The notes: generated by a model not told the origin, from the sequence alone. DNA of 42,439 nt from Acidobacteriota bacterium (GCA_016213725.1 JACQZS010000109.1:1-42439), one strand, 5' to 3'; counted from the first letter of the stretch, positions 16,124-25,715 are shown. Program-made: numbers and translations.

Positions 16124-18874
16124 CTACCTCTGGGGGTCCATTGCGGCCTCGAACGTGTGCGTACCTGGCGCCACCTCGTAACTGCGCGCGCCGCCGGCCG
16201 CCGGCTTTGCCTTGGTCTTCACTGACCCGTTCCCCGGAACCACCACCGTGGCGCTGGTGCCCGCAGGCACTGTGACGCTCAACTTACACCTGCCATTCTC
16301 CACACGCCACTCGCTCGCAATGTCTCCGTGAATGGACCGGTATTTCCCCTTCACAAACGTGAGGCCGCCCACCACCGCCGGCTTCACCACGAAGTGCCGG
16401 AAGCCCGGCGTTACCCCATCGCTGCGAATACCGGCCAGCCCCTGCGTGAACCAGGCGCCGATCGAGATCAGCGTGTCGTGAATGTGAGATTGGCCGGTCC
16501 AGCTCTCCCAAGACGTAGTCGCCCCGTGGTCCAGCATGTAGCCCCACCCCGGATAGTCCCGCTGGCTGGTCATCGTGTAGATCAGGTAGTCACGGTCCGC
16601 CTCCAGCAGGTACTTCATTAGGAAGTAGGTGCCGTGCATTCCCGTGTCGAAATGCCCGCCGTTCTTCACCAGAATCGTCTCCTCCAGGTTCTTGAGCAGC
16701 CCCGCCCGCAGCCCCTGCGGAGGAACGCCAGTCAGCAGCGGAAACGCCTGCTGAACCGTGTCCCCGTTCGTGTAGATGCCATCGGCCGCCTTGTAGAACT
16801 TCTGATGAATCGCCTGCGCCACCGACGTCGCACGCTGGTCGAATGCCGCTGCATCGGCGTCCTTGCCCAGGACCTTCGCGATCCTCCCGGCCAGCTGCAG
16901 CTGATACAGGTAGTGCGTCGTGTTGATCAATTGCACCGGCGGCACGCTGCCGCGCAGGCTGCCCTTGGGTGTCAGCCAGTCGCCCAGGAAGTTCCACTGC
17001 TGCATCCTCATGGCATGTGTTGTGTGATCCACGAGTATGCCGTCCCGAGTCTCCGCTTCCAGATACCCCAGCCACTTTCGCATCATCGGATAGTTCGTCT
17101 CCAATACGCCCTTGTCGCCGTACTGCAGGTACATCTGCCACGGCAGAGTCACCACGAAGCCGCCCCACATCGGGCCGCCGCCGCCCTGGTCCTGATAGTT
17201 CGGCGCGGTGTGCGGCAGCGATCCGCTCGACGCCTGAGAGTCCCGCCAGTTCGCCAGCCAGCGGCTGTATAAGCCGCCCGTTGCGAAGTTGTACATGCCG
17301 GTCTCGAACGACGTGCCCGCGTCTCCGCCATAGCCCAGACGTTCGCGAGTCGGGCAGTCCACCACGTATCCCCCCAGTGTCAGCGCCTCATATGTGCGCG
17401 TCACCAATTGGTAAATGCGGTTCAGCAGCTCGCTCGATGACGTAAACTCGCCCGCGCGTTCATACGCAGTGCGAATCAGATAGGCCTTGGCGCCGACTGC
17501 CTCCGGAGCCCTCTCCACGCCCGTAACGCGCACGTAGCGGAAACCGTGGTAGTTGAACCTGGATCTGAACGTCACCGCCGAGCCGTTGCCCACCACTTCA
17601 TCGCGCTGGTTGAATGTGTAGGGGAATGCCGCCTGGTTGCCGCGGCGCGGAGGCCCAGTGGCGCCCGGCGCCGGCTGGTCCAACTCGATGCTGTCCGAAT
17701 ACTCCAGCTTCACCACCGCTCCCTTGGGAATCGGCGGCAGTTGGACCTCCGCCCAACCCGTGATGTTGCGTCCCATGTCGATCACCCATCCGCCCTGCGG
17801 AAACGCCTCCACTTTCACGGCCTTCAGCGTCTCCACCAGGCGGTTCGGTTCCACCATCTCCGCCGCCGCCGTCGCTCGGGCCGGCTCAAACACCCCCGCC
17901 GCCTGCCACTGCGAATCGTCGTAGTTCACGCCATTCCAGTCCGCCACGTCCAGCGCCGTGTCATAGCGCTCCCCTCCGTAGTCGCCGAACGCCGTCCCGC
18001 GGCCAAGCGGGCTCAAAGGACTCTCCCGCAGCTTCCAGCTCTCGTCCGTCACTACCTCCACCACTCCGCCGCCGCTGGCTGTCATCACCATCTGCGCCCG
18101 CGCTAGTGGTCCGTCATGCACCACTCCTGGATGCCCGCGCACGTACCACCCGCGGCCTAGCCACAGCGCCATCACGTTCTTGCCCGGCACCAGATAGTCC
18201 GCCACCTCGTACGCGACATACAGACTACGCTTCGAATAGTCGCTCACCGCTGGACTCAGCACCTGCTCCCCAACCTGCTTCCCATTGATGTAAAGCTCGC
18301 AGTAGCCCAGGCAATTCACATAGGCTACGGCCCGCGCCGGTTTCGCTGCCACCGTGAAGCTCTTCCTCATCCACGGAAACGGCAGAGGCTTGCCTTCCGC
18401 AACGCCTTCCGGCCGCTTCTCTCCGATCCACTTTGCGTGCCAGTCCTGCTCCTGCAGCAGCCCCATGGACCATGTAGCCGGTTCACTCCATTCCGAAGCC
18501 TTGCCCTTCGCTCCCCACACGCGCACCTTCCAATACACGCGCTGCCCGGAATTCAGCTTCTTTCCGCCATAGCTCACCCAGGTGGACTCCTTCGATACCA
18601 CGCGTCCTGAGTCCCACAGGTCGCCCTTTCCCTCCCGCAGCGCCTCCTCCGTGGAGGCCGCCAGAATCTGGTATGCACCCTGAGCCGGGATCCTCGCCGC
18701 CGGATCAATCACCCAGCTCAATCGCGGCCGCTCCACGTCAATCCCGGCTGGGTTCTTCAGGTACTCGCAGCGCAGCTCCTGCAGCGCCGCTGCATCCGCC
18801 CTGCCGGCCAGTAGCGCCGCTGCGCATCCAATCGCCCACAGATACGTTCTTCCGCTTCTCATCAGTTCAGTCAT
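16124..18874 (-). CDS. GH78 family alpha-L-rhamnosidase, secreted
   Basis: Alpha-L-rhamnosidase of GH78, 916 residues, within the family's usual 850-1000. It removes terminal alpha-L-rhamnose from pectins, flavonoid glycosides or bacterial glycans. A signal peptide (about 5-28) is followed by a fibronectin-like domain (33-138), the Bac_rhamnosid_N carbohydrate-binding domain (about 165-340), a second beta-domain, the (alpha/alpha)6 barrel and a C-terminal beta-sandwich. The catalytic acid is Glu511 in DCPTRERLGYGGDAG and the general base Glu790 in TSWESWTGQSH, both present. The frame stays open to 19720, but that part is antisense to the TonB receptor. The ATG at 18874 is chosen because GGAG precedes it by four bases; 18862 is an alternative. 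First gene of the minus-strand cluster. Confidence 0.92.
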   Translation of the reverse strand: MTELMRSGRTYLWAIGCAAALLAGRADAAALQELRCEYLKNPAGIDVERPRLSWVIDPAARIPAQGAYQILAASTEEALREGKGDLWDSGRVVSKESTWVSYGGKKLNSGQRVYWKVRVWGAKGKASEWSEPATWSMGLLQEQDWHAKWIGEKRPEGVAEGKPLPFPWMRKSFTVAAKPARAVAYVNCLGYCELYINGKQVGEQVLSPAVSDYSKRSLYVAYEVADYLVPGKNVMALWLGRGWYVRGHPGVVHDGPLARAQMVMTASGGGVVEVVTDESWKLRESPLSPLGRGTAFGDYGGERYDTALDVADWNGVNYDDSQWQAAGVFEPARATAAAEMVEPNRLVETLKAVKVEAFPQGGWVIDMGRNITGWAEVQLPPIPKGAVVKLEYSDSIELDQPAPGATGPPRRGNQAAFPYTFNQRDEVVGNGSAVTFRSRFNYHGFRYVRVTGVERAPEAVGAKAYLIRTAYERAGEFTSSSELLNRIYQLVTRTYEALTLGGYVVDCPTRERLGYGGDAGTSFETGMYNFATGGLYSRWLANWRDSQASSGSLPHTAPNYQDQGGGGPMWGGFVVTLPWQMYLQYGDKGVLETNYPMMRKWLGYLEAETRDGILVDHTTHAMRMQQWNFLGDWLTPKGSLRGSVPPVQLINTTHYLYQLQLAGRIAKVLGKDADAAAFDQRATSVAQAIHQKFYKAADGIYTNGDTVQQAFPLLTGVPPQGLRAGLLKNLEETILVKNGGHFDTGMHGTYFLMKYLLEADRDYLIYTMTSQRDYPGWGYMLDHGATTSWESWTGQSHIHDTLISIGAWFTQGLAGIRSDGVTPGFRHFVVKPAVVGGLTFVKGKYRSIHGDIASEWRVENGRCKLSVTVPAGTSATVVVPGNGSVKTKAKPAAGGARSYEVAPGTHTFEAAMDPQR

Positions 18875-18991
18875 ATTGCTCCGGTTCGCCTTGACACTAT
18901 CACTCCAGCCCGCTCGCGAAAAGCTAGGCCGCTCCACCCGCCGGACTGGCTGGCAGGCGATGTCGTGTTCACAGTACCATGTCATTTGTAC

Positions 18992-21900
18992 ATGGCTCTC
19001 TTCCGAACTGCCCTGCGGCCCCTTCCGGCGCTGCTCTCTCTCCTCGCGGCCTCTTTGCCGGCTCAATCCACTAAGGCGGAGCTCTTCGGCATCGTGCTCG
19101 ATCCCAGCGGTCTGCCCATCACGGGCGCCGTCGTCGAACTCCTGAACGCCGCTACCAGTTCCACCCTCACCCGCGAATCGGACTCCAAAGGCAGCTTCCA
19201 CTTCATCGCCCTCCCGGCTGGCGTCTATCGGCTCTCCGTCACCAAACAGGGCTTTGTCGCCCTGCGCCGCGACGGCATCGTGGTCCGCATTGGAGACCAG
19301 GTCAACATTGACGCCCCGCTCCAACTTGGCGACGTCAACCAGTCCGTCCTCGTCACCGCCGATGCCCCGCTCCTTCAGGCCGTCCGCGGCACCGCCTCCT
19401 TCGCCGTCGATCAGAAGAAAGTGGCCGCTCTTCCTCTCGACGGCCGCAACTTCGTCCCGCTCATCGCCCTCTCGCCCGGCGTGAATCTTCCCCCCGGCAA
19501 CCTCCTGCCCCGCATCAACGGCAGCCGCCCTCGTGTCTCCGAGTACATCTACGACGGCATCAGCGTCCTCCAACCCGAGCCCGGCCAGGTCGCTTTCTAC
19601 CCCATCATCGACTCCATCGACGAGTTCCGCGTCGAAACAAACAGCTATTCCGCCGAGTACGGCCGCTCCAACGGCGGCGTCATCATGGTCAACCAGAAGT
19701 CCGGCTCCAACCAGCTCCACGGAACCCTATTCGAGTTCTTCCGCAATGAAGCCCTGAACGCCCGTAACCTCTTCGCCACCGCCGGCGCCAAACCGCTCTT
19801 CCGCCGCAACCAGTATGGCTTCGTGCTCGGCGGCCCCATCCAGAAGAACCGCACCTTCTTCTTCGCTGGCTGGCAGGGCACGCGTCTCAAGACCGGCGTC
19901 GTCCGCACCAGCACCGTCCCTACCAGCACTCAACGCCGTGGCGTCTTCAACCAGGCCGTCTACGATCCGTGCTCCACTCGCTTCGCCAACGGTGTCTATT
20001 CTCGCGATCCATTCCCATCCAGCACCATCCCCTCCTCCATCTTCGACACCGCCGCCCAGGCCGTGGTAGATCGCTATCCCGCACCAAATATCTTCTCCGG
20101 CTCCAATGAAGCCGTCGCCAACAACTACCGCCGCATCGGATCCGAGACCACCGCCCAGGATCAGTTCGACCTCCGCATCGACCGCTACGTCACCTCCGCC
20201 CACCGCCTCTTCGCGCGCTACTCCTACCTCCGGGACGACTCCGCTCCCGCCACACCCCTGCCCGACGGCAGCGGCGCCTTTTCCGCCACCTACATCGGGA
20301 AAACCCTCACCCGCGCCGATGCCCTCGTTGCCGAACATAGCTGGAACCTCCGTCCCTCCGCCGTCAACCAGTTCCGCTTCGGCTATACCCGCCGCGGCTT
20401 CGACCGCTCGTCCCTCAACACCGGCCAACCCGCCACCGCCATCTCGCGCATCCCCAACATCCCCCTGACTTCATTCAGCGATGTCCTCCCCACCTACGAC
20501 CTAGTGAGTTATCAGCAACTCGGCCCGCCCGCTAACGCCAACGCAACCTTCACAACCTCCGTTACCCAAGTCATCGACAACTTCTCCTGGACCCGCGGCC
20601 GCCACACCCTCAAGGCCGGCGCCGACATCCGCCTCGAACATCTCGACGTCCTCCAGCCCCCCAGCCCCACCGGCAACTTCCAGTTCTCCACCATCTTCAC
20701 TGCGGGGCTCTCCGCCACCGGCACGCCGGTCTCCTATACCGGCAACAGTTTCGCTTCCTTCCTTCTGGGCCAGGTGACGCGCTTCTCTATCGACGCCCAG
20801 TCCGAACCCCTGAAGCCTCGCGCCAAGATCGCCGAATTCTTTCTCCAGGACGACTGGCGCGTCTCCCGCCGCCTCTCCGCCAATCTCGGCGTCCGCTACA
20901 CCCTGAACGGTCCCTCCACCGTCATTGACGATAAGGGCGCCGTCTTCAATCTCCGCACTCAACAACTCGACTACCTCGGCGCCGGCGGCTTCCCCCGCAC
21001 CGCGCGAGATCTCGAGAAACTCAACTTCGCGCCGCGCGTGGGCCTCGCCTACAAACTCACAGACTCCTTCGTCGTCCGCTCCGGCTACTCGCTCACCTGG
21101 ATTGAACAGGCCGGCATCACCACACCTTTCACAACGCCGCTCTTTCCCTTCATCCAAACCCTCGGCCAACAGACCTTGGACAACATCAACCCGGCGTTTG
21201 TCCTCTCCCAAGGCCCCACCGTCTCCCCCCAGCCGCCCGGTCCCGGCGCTGGCCTGGGCCAGGGCGTCTTTGGCGTCCAGCGCGACAACGGCAGCGGCTA
21301 CGCGCAGCAATGGAACTTCAGCCTCCAGAAGACCTTCGGCCAGAACTGGAGCGTCGAAGCCGCCTACCTCGGCTCCAAACTCACCCGCCTCGGCGTTCCG
21401 GACGTGAATCTCAATCAGCTCACCGTCGAACAGCTCGCCCTCGGCTCATCGCTCACCCGTCAGGTCAGCAATCCCTACTATGGCCAGATCCCGCCCAATA
21501 CTTCTCTGGGCGCACCCGCCATCGCCGCCGCGCAGCTCCTGCGGCCCTATCCCAGATTCACCGCCGTCACGCTCTACCGCAATAACGTCGGCCACTCCAC
21601 CTACCACTCGCTTCAGTCCCGCATCGAGAAGCGTTTCTCCAGCGGCCTCACTTTCAGCGCCGCCTATACCTTCTCCCGCCTCATCGACGACGCCGGCGCC
21701 GTCTTCGATTCCGCCGTCCTCACCGGCCCCGTCACCAACTTCCAGGCCGCCGACAGCTTCAACAAGCGCCTCGAGAAGGACGTCTCCACCGGCAGCATCC
21801 CGCATGTCTTCTCTGCCGGCATGGTCTACGAAATGCCCTTCGGCCGCGGCCGCGCCCATACCCTCGATGGATGGAAAGACACCTTGCTCGGCGGCTGGCA

Positions 21901-22333
21901 GATCGCCTCTCTCGTGCGCCTCCAATCCGGCAGCCCCGTCGCCGTCACCGAAGCCACCAACCTCAACGCCTTCGCCGGCTTCGGCATTCAGCGCCCCAAT
22001 CGCGTTGCAGATCCCGCCCTTCCTGCGGACCAGCGCACTACCGGCCGCTACTTCAACGCCTCCGCCTTCACCCACGCCCCGCAGTTCACCATCGGCAACA
22101 GCTCCCGGAACCCCGTCTCCGGCCCCGGCTACCAGGCCGCCGACATCATGGTCGGCAAGACCTTCACCATCACGGAACGCTTCCGCGCCGAGTTCCGCGC
22201 CGAAGCTTTCAACGTCACCAACACGCCCCCGCTCGGCAATCCCAACGGCAGCTTCGGCAGCTCCGCCTTCGGCACCATCACTACTGCACTCGATCCGCGC
22301 GTCTTCGAGTTCGTCCTTAAACTGCACTTCTGA
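18992..22333 (+). CDS. TonB-dependent receptor, Oar-like, with carboxypeptidase-regulatory-like N-terminal domain
   Basis: Outer-membrane receptor of 1113 residues. The signal peptide (1-26, LLSLLAASLPAQS) is followed by a carboxypeptidase-regulatory-like beta-sandwich (about 28-105, GIVLDPSGLPITGAVVELLN), a plug region (PLDGRNFVPLIALSPGV, NGSRPRVSEYIYDG) and a long beta-barrel (AEYGRSNGGVIMVNQKSGSN onward). The chain ends in Phe (VLKLHF), the outer-membrane barrel signature. This Oar-type architecture is common in Acidobacteriota, where many copies act without a SusD lipoprotein; none is found here. The ATG at 18992 starts at the signal peptide; the frame opens at GTG 18965. It is divergent from GH78, about 117 bases apart, and probably imports oligosaccharides from the neighbouring hydrolases (inferred). 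A TTGACA at 18891-18896 may be a -35 element, without a clear -10. Confidence 0.9.
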   Translation: MALFRTALRPLPALLSLLAASLPAQSTKAELFGIVLDPSGLPITGAVVELLNAATSSTLTRESDSKGSFHFIALPAGVYRLSVTKQGFVALRRDGIVVRIGDQVNIDAPLQLGDVNQSVLVTADAPLLQAVRGTASFAVDQKKVAALPLDGRNFVPLIALSPGVNLPPGNLLPRINGSRPRVSEYIYDGISVLQPEPGQVAFYPIIDSIDEFRVETNSYSAEYGRSNGGVIMVNQKSGSNQLHGTLFEFFRNEALNARNLFATAGAKPLFRRNQYGFVLGGPIQKNRTFFFAGWQGTRLKTGVVRTSTVPTSTQRRGVFNQAVYDPCSTRFANGVYSRDPFPSSTIPSSIFDTAAQAVVDRYPAPNIFSGSNEAVANNYRRIGSETTAQDQFDLRIDRYVTSAHRLFARYSYLRDDSAPATPLPDGSGAFSATYIGKTLTRADALVAEHSWNLRPSAVNQFRFGYTRRGFDRSSLNTGQPATAISRIPNIPLTSFSDVLPTYDLVSYQQLGPPANANATFTTSVTQVIDNFSWTRGRHTLKAGADIRLEHLDVLQPPSPTGNFQFSTIFTAGLSATGTPVSYTGNSFASFLLGQVTRFSIDAQSEPLKPRAKIAEFFLQDDWRVSRRLSANLGVRYTLNGPSTVIDDKGAVFNLRTQQLDYLGAGGFPRTARDLEKLNFAPRVGLAYKLTDSFVVRSGYSLTWIEQAGITTPFTTPLFPFIQTLGQQTLDNINPAFVLSQGPTVSPQPPGPGAGLGQGVFGVQRDNGSGYAQQWNFSLQKTFGQNWSVEAAYLGSKLTRLGVPDVNLNQLTVEQLALGSSLTRQVSNPYYGQIPPNTSLGAPAIAAAQLLRPYPRFTAVTLYRNNVGHSTYHSLQSRIEKRFSSGLTFSAAYTFSRLIDDAGAVFDSAVLTGPVTNFQAADSFNKRLEKDVSTGSIPHVFSAGMVYEMPFGRGRAHTLDGWKDTLLGGWQIASLVRLQSGSPVAVTEATNLNAFAGFGIQRPNRVADPALPADQRTTGRYFNASAFTHAPQFTIGNSSRNPVSGPGYQAADIMVGKTFTITERFRAEFRAEAFNVTNTPPLGNPNGSFGSSAFGTITTALDPRVFEFVLKLHF

Positions 22334-22387
22334 AGCGCGCCCCGCCCGCCATACGCCAGAATAGTCTCAAGGTCGAGCCTCTCGGCC

Positions 22388-22393
22388 AAGGAG
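22388..22393 (+). promoter_or_regulatory. Ribosome binding site fixing a TTG start
   Basis: AAGGAG six bases before the TTG at 22400. It is the strongest Shine-Dalgarno in the region and decides the start of the XRE-PBP regulator. A CTCTC (22379-22383) / GAGAG (22391-22395) pair could fold over it, but the stem is only 5 bp. Confidence 0.65.
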
Positions 22394-22399
22394 AGCGCA

Positions 22400-23527
22400 T
22401 TGTCTAAAGCCGGCATCGAAAACCGCCTGGCGCAAATCCGTAAGAGCCGCGGGCTGGCGGCCGCTGAACTCGCCCGGCGCGTGAACGTCAACCGCCAGAC
22501 CATCTACGCCATCGAGGCCGGCACTTACGTGCCGAACACCGAAGTTGCCCTGCACCTGGCTCGCGAACTCGAAGTCGCAATCGACGACCTTTTCTCCCTC
22601 CGCGCCGCTGCCGCCACAGTCCCCGAACTCCTCACCGCCGAAGTGCTCAGCGCTGCTCCGCCCGCCGCCGGCCAGCCCGTCCGCATCTGCCAGGTCGGCA
22701 CGAAATGGGTGAGCGTGCCAGTCAGCGCCACACCCTCCTATCTCCCCGAGGCCGACGGCGTCATCCGGCGCACGAGCCGCACCGGCAGCCGTGCCGATCT
22801 CGTGGTCGTCGCCAAAGAGGATGCCGCCCACAAGCGCCTCGTCCTCGCCGGTTGCGACCCCGCCGCCCGCCTCCTCGCCAATATGGTGGAGCGCGTCGCC
22901 GGCATCGAAATCATCTCCGCCGCCGCCTCCAGTAAACTCGCCCTCGCCTGGCTCAAGGAAGGGCAGGTGCACATCGCCGGCTCTCATCTCGAAGATCCCG
23001 CCACCGGCGAATTCAACGTCCCCTTCGTGCGGGAGATGTTCGCCGGCGAGGAGATGATCCTCGTCACCTTCGCCAACTGGGAGGAAGGCTTCGCCGTCGC
23101 TTCCGGCAACCCCAAACAGATTCGCGCCGCTGCCGACCTCGCCAAACGCAACGTCCGCCTCATCAATCGCGAGCGCGGCGCCGCCATCCGGACTCTCCTC
23201 GATCGGCTCCTCGCCGAAGCCGGCCTCGCCCCCAGCTCCATTCGCGGCTACCACTCCGAGGCCTTCGGCCATCTCGCCGCCGCCTACGCCGTCGCCGACG
23301 GTCAGGCCGACGTCTGCCTCGTCACCCGCTCCGCCGCCCTCACCTTCGGCCTCGACTTCCTCCCCCTGCACCACGCCCGCTACGACTTCGTCCTCCGCAA
23401 GCGGACCCTCGACCTCCCCGCCGCCAAAGCTTTCCTCGACGTTCTCCAGCGCGCCACGCTCCGCCGTAAACTCGAACTCCTCGCCGGCTACGACACCTCC
23501 CAAACCGGCACCGTCATCCACTGCTGA
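22400..23527 (+). CDS. XRE-type HTH regulator fused to periplasmic-binding-protein-like sensor domain
   Basis: One-component regulator of 375 residues. Residues 6-62 are a Cro/CI-type helix-turn-helix (RLAQIRKSRGLAAAELARRV, then NRQTIYAIEAGTYVPNTEVA), and residues about 80-370 form a substrate-binding domain of the PBP_like type (PF12727) found in molybdate- or MoeA-linked regulators, with GSHLEDPATGEFN and GYHSEAFGHLAAAYAVADG as landmarks. No signal peptide is present, so the sensor works in the cytoplasm. The TTG start is supported by AAGGAG six bases upstream. No molybdate transporter or molybdenum-cofactor gene lies nearby; the following genes act on sugars. It could control them with an oxyanion or small metabolite as ligand, but neither is shown by sequence. 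The gap to the next gene is 52 bases. Confidence 0.86.
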   Translation: MSKAGIENRLAQIRKSRGLAAAELARRVNVNRQTIYAIEAGTYVPNTEVALHLARELEVAIDDLFSLRAAAATVPELLTAEVLSAAPPAAGQPVRICQVGTKWVSVPVSATPSYLPEADGVIRRTSRTGSRADLVVVAKEDAAHKRLVLAGCDPAARLLANMVERVAGIEIISAAASSKLALAWLKEGQVHIAGSHLEDPATGEFNVPFVREMFAGEEMILVTFANWEEGFAVASGNPKQIRAAADLAKRNVRLINRERGAAIRTLLDRLLAEAGLAPSSIRGYHSEAFGHLAAAYAVADGQADVCLVTRSAALTFGLDFLPLHHARYDFVLRKRTLDLPAAKAFLDVLQRATLRRKLELLAGYDTSQTGTVIHC

Positions 23528-23563
23528 ACCCTGCCTCGCGGTTCCCTGGCAGGCCGACTGAGA

Positions 23564-23569
23564 TACAGT
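23564..23569 (+). promoter_or_regulatory. Candidate -10 element close to start codon
   Basis: TACAGT lies 10 bases before the ATG at 23580, which has no Shine-Dalgarno. If used as a -10 box, transcription would begin at or a few bases before the start codon, giving a nearly leaderless message. No good -35 is visible. A similar arrangement occurs before the SGNH gene. Confidence 0.35.
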
Positions 23570-23579
23570 CGTATTGGTC

Positions 23580-25715
23580 ATGCCTCTCCGGACTCGCCTT
23601 TACTCCTGCTGCGCGGCTCTTTGCCTGCTCTCATTCCCTGCCTTCGCCCAGTCCAGCACCTGGCCCGGCGCCTACGAGGTGAGCCGCCAGGATTCCGCCG
23701 GCACCCTTACCCTCTCCACGCCCTACTACACCTTCCAGCACGACCTGAAGCACGGCGCAGAGATCTCGGTCGTCTCCCTCAAGCACGGCGCTGCGAAAAA
23801 CCTGCTCGTGAAGCCGGTCAACGCCCTCATCGCCATGCCCGACGGAGAGAGCTTCCAATCGCAGAACGACTCCGCGCCCGAAGTCGCCGTGGAAGACTCC
23901 GGCAAAGCCAGAATCGTCCGCGTCACCGCGCGGCTCTTGAGCGCCAACGGCAAGGACTCCGGCATCCGCCTTCGCACCCGCTACGAATACCGCTGGGGCT
24001 ACCTAAAACTTCGCCGCGAGTTCGTCTTCGGCAATCAACCCGTCGCCATTCGCCGCGCCAGCGTCCTCTCCACTGTGCTCGATCCCTCCCTCGACAACTT
24101 CGGCTACCGCCAGGGCGTCACCGAGCAGGAAGGCGGATCCTCCTACTTCTACGGAGCTATGCAGTGGCGCAAACTGCGCGCCGGCGCTTATTTCGATCCA
24201 CCTCTGCAGACGCGCTACGTCCCCTACTACCTCGTCCTTGCCAATCCCGGCATCGAGGGCATTGAGTGGTTCGTCTCCGACGACCTCTCCCAGTGGGACT
24301 ACCAAACCGCCGGCAAACCCGGCGCCGGCCTCTGCCGCGTCTCCTCCAGCCTTTCTCCCCTCGGCGTCAATGTGAACATCAACCCGCTCGACGTCACCGG
24401 GCAGGTCAGGGCGCAAGGCACCTGGACCTTCGACAGCTACATCGGCATCCCCATTCTCGAAGGCCACGCCAACCCCACATGGCTCCACGCGGCCTTTAAC
24501 GCCAATGGCGGCAAGTGGATCACGGAAGAGCGCATTCAGAAGTGGGCCGATTCCGGCATCCGCACCGCCCACTGCCACAACGACGGCGATTCCCTCGGCG
24601 ACGGCATCTTCTGGCGCGACGGCTCCTACCCGCCCTATTCGCCCGAAGGCATGAAGGAGTACGACCGCGTCATTCAGCAATGCCAGGCCCGCGGCATCCA
24701 GGTCACCACCTACTTCTCCAACAAACAACTCCACCCCTCCACCCAGGCTTACAAGGATCACTCCCAAGAATGGGGCCGCAAACACACCGACTCGGGCGAG
24801 CTCCACCACGACGCCGCGGCGCATGGTGAGTTCGGCGCGCTGATGTGCATGAAATCCGGCTGGCTGCAAGAGATCGAACACAACATCGACACCGTCCTTT
24901 CCAATCACAAACTGAACGGCGTCTACTACGACTGGAACGTCGCCCTTTACTGCAACAACCCTCTCCACGTCGGCAAAACTTCCAACGGCGTCTCCGGCCA
25001 GACCGGTACTCTCGCCCTCTCTCCCACCGGCCACTGGGACATGGACGAACTTCTCCAATTCATGGAATGGACCCGTAACCGGGTCGGGCCGCAAGGCCAG
25101 GTGATCCTCCACACCACCATGACCCCCATGTTCGCCACTGAAAACTTCGCCGATCGCGTCGTCGGCATGGAGTGGGGCTATGGCCGGCTCTCTCGTTCCG
25201 TCCCGCCCGTGCAGGAACTGCCCCTGGAGTGGAACTTCGCCAACGCCCGCTCCCGCGGCGTTATCGGCTACGGCAGCATCGACAAAAGCGCCCCCGCCTC
25301 CGTCCGTCAGCTCCTCACGCTCGAAACCCTCCTCACCGGAACTACCCCGTGGCCTGCCAGCGCGGAAGCCATCGCGCTCTACAAGATCCTCACCCCCCTC
25401 GGCGACCTCACCCGGTACAAGTTCCAGGACTGGCGCAACCACGCCGTCCAGCTCGACTCCCCTGAAGCCATCTCCTCTCTCTACAGCCGCTCCGGCGAAG
25501 CCTGGATCCTGATCGGCAACACCGGCGCGCAGTCCAGGCAGATCCGCGTGAAGCTCGACCCCAAGGCGCTTCCGGCGCCGCTTGACTCCATCAGCCTCCT
25601 CCAACAGGTAGACCGGTCCAACACCGTCGCCCTCAACGCCACCCGCGCCACCGGCGAAGGCGAATCCGTGCAAGTCCCGGCCTACGGCGCCGTGCTCCTC
25701 CGCATCACCCGCTGA
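23580..25715 (+). CDS. Secreted glycosyl-hydrolase-like protein (beta-sandwich plus TIM barrel, clan GH-D-like)
   Basis: Protein of 711 residues that I cannot place in a numbered family. A signal peptide (1-24, LLSFPAFAQSS) is followed by a beta-rich N-terminal domain (about 35-290, with LRTRYEYRWGYLKLRREFVF). A TIM-barrel-like region comes next (about 305-600) with KWADSGIRTAHCHNDGDS, RGIQVTTYFSNKQL and NGVYYDWNVALYC; Asp451 in the YYDWN strand end is where clan GH-D enzymes have their nucleophile. A possible acid is Glu531 in GMEWGYG. A small C-terminal beta-domain (about 610-711) closes the chain. Alpha-galactosidase-like or DUF6259-like enzymes have this layout. The ATG at 23580 is preferred to the TTG at 23574. 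It precedes the SGNH gene by 49 bases on the same strand. Confidence 0.75.
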   Translation: MPLRTRLYSCCAALCLLSFPAFAQSSTWPGAYEVSRQDSAGTLTLSTPYYTFQHDLKHGAEISVVSLKHGAAKNLLVKPVNALIAMPDGESFQSQNDSAPEVAVEDSGKARIVRVTARLLSANGKDSGIRLRTRYEYRWGYLKLRREFVFGNQPVAIRRASVLSTVLDPSLDNFGYRQGVTEQEGGSSYFYGAMQWRKLRAGAYFDPPLQTRYVPYYLVLANPGIEGIEWFVSDDLSQWDYQTAGKPGAGLCRVSSSLSPLGVNVNINPLDVTGQVRAQGTWTFDSYIGIPILEGHANPTWLHAAFNANGGKWITEERIQKWADSGIRTAHCHNDGDSLGDGIFWRDGSYPPYSPEGMKEYDRVIQQCQARGIQVTTYFSNKQLHPSTQAYKDHSQEWGRKHTDSGELHHDAAAHGEFGALMCMKSGWLQEIEHNIDTVLSNHKLNGVYYDWNVALYCNNPLHVGKTSNGVSGQTGTLALSPTGHWDMDELLQFMEWTRNRVGPQGQVILHTTMTPMFATENFADRVVGMEWGYGRLSRSVPPVQELPLEWNFANARSRGVIGYGSIDKSAPASVRQLLTLETLLTGTTPWPASAEAIALYKILTPLGDLTRYKFQDWRNHAVQLDSPEAISSLYSRSGEAWILIGNTGAQSRQIRVKLDPKALPAPLDSISLLQQVDRSNTVALNATRATGEGESVQVPAYGAVLLRITR

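Noticed and set aside
18875..19720. Upstream extension of the GH78 frame
   Set aside because: Antisense to the TonB receptor; GH78 homology and signal peptide begin at 18874.
22367..23581. 404-residue open frame on the minus strand
   Set aside because: Antisense to the XRE-PBP regulator, which has clear domains and a strong ribosome site.
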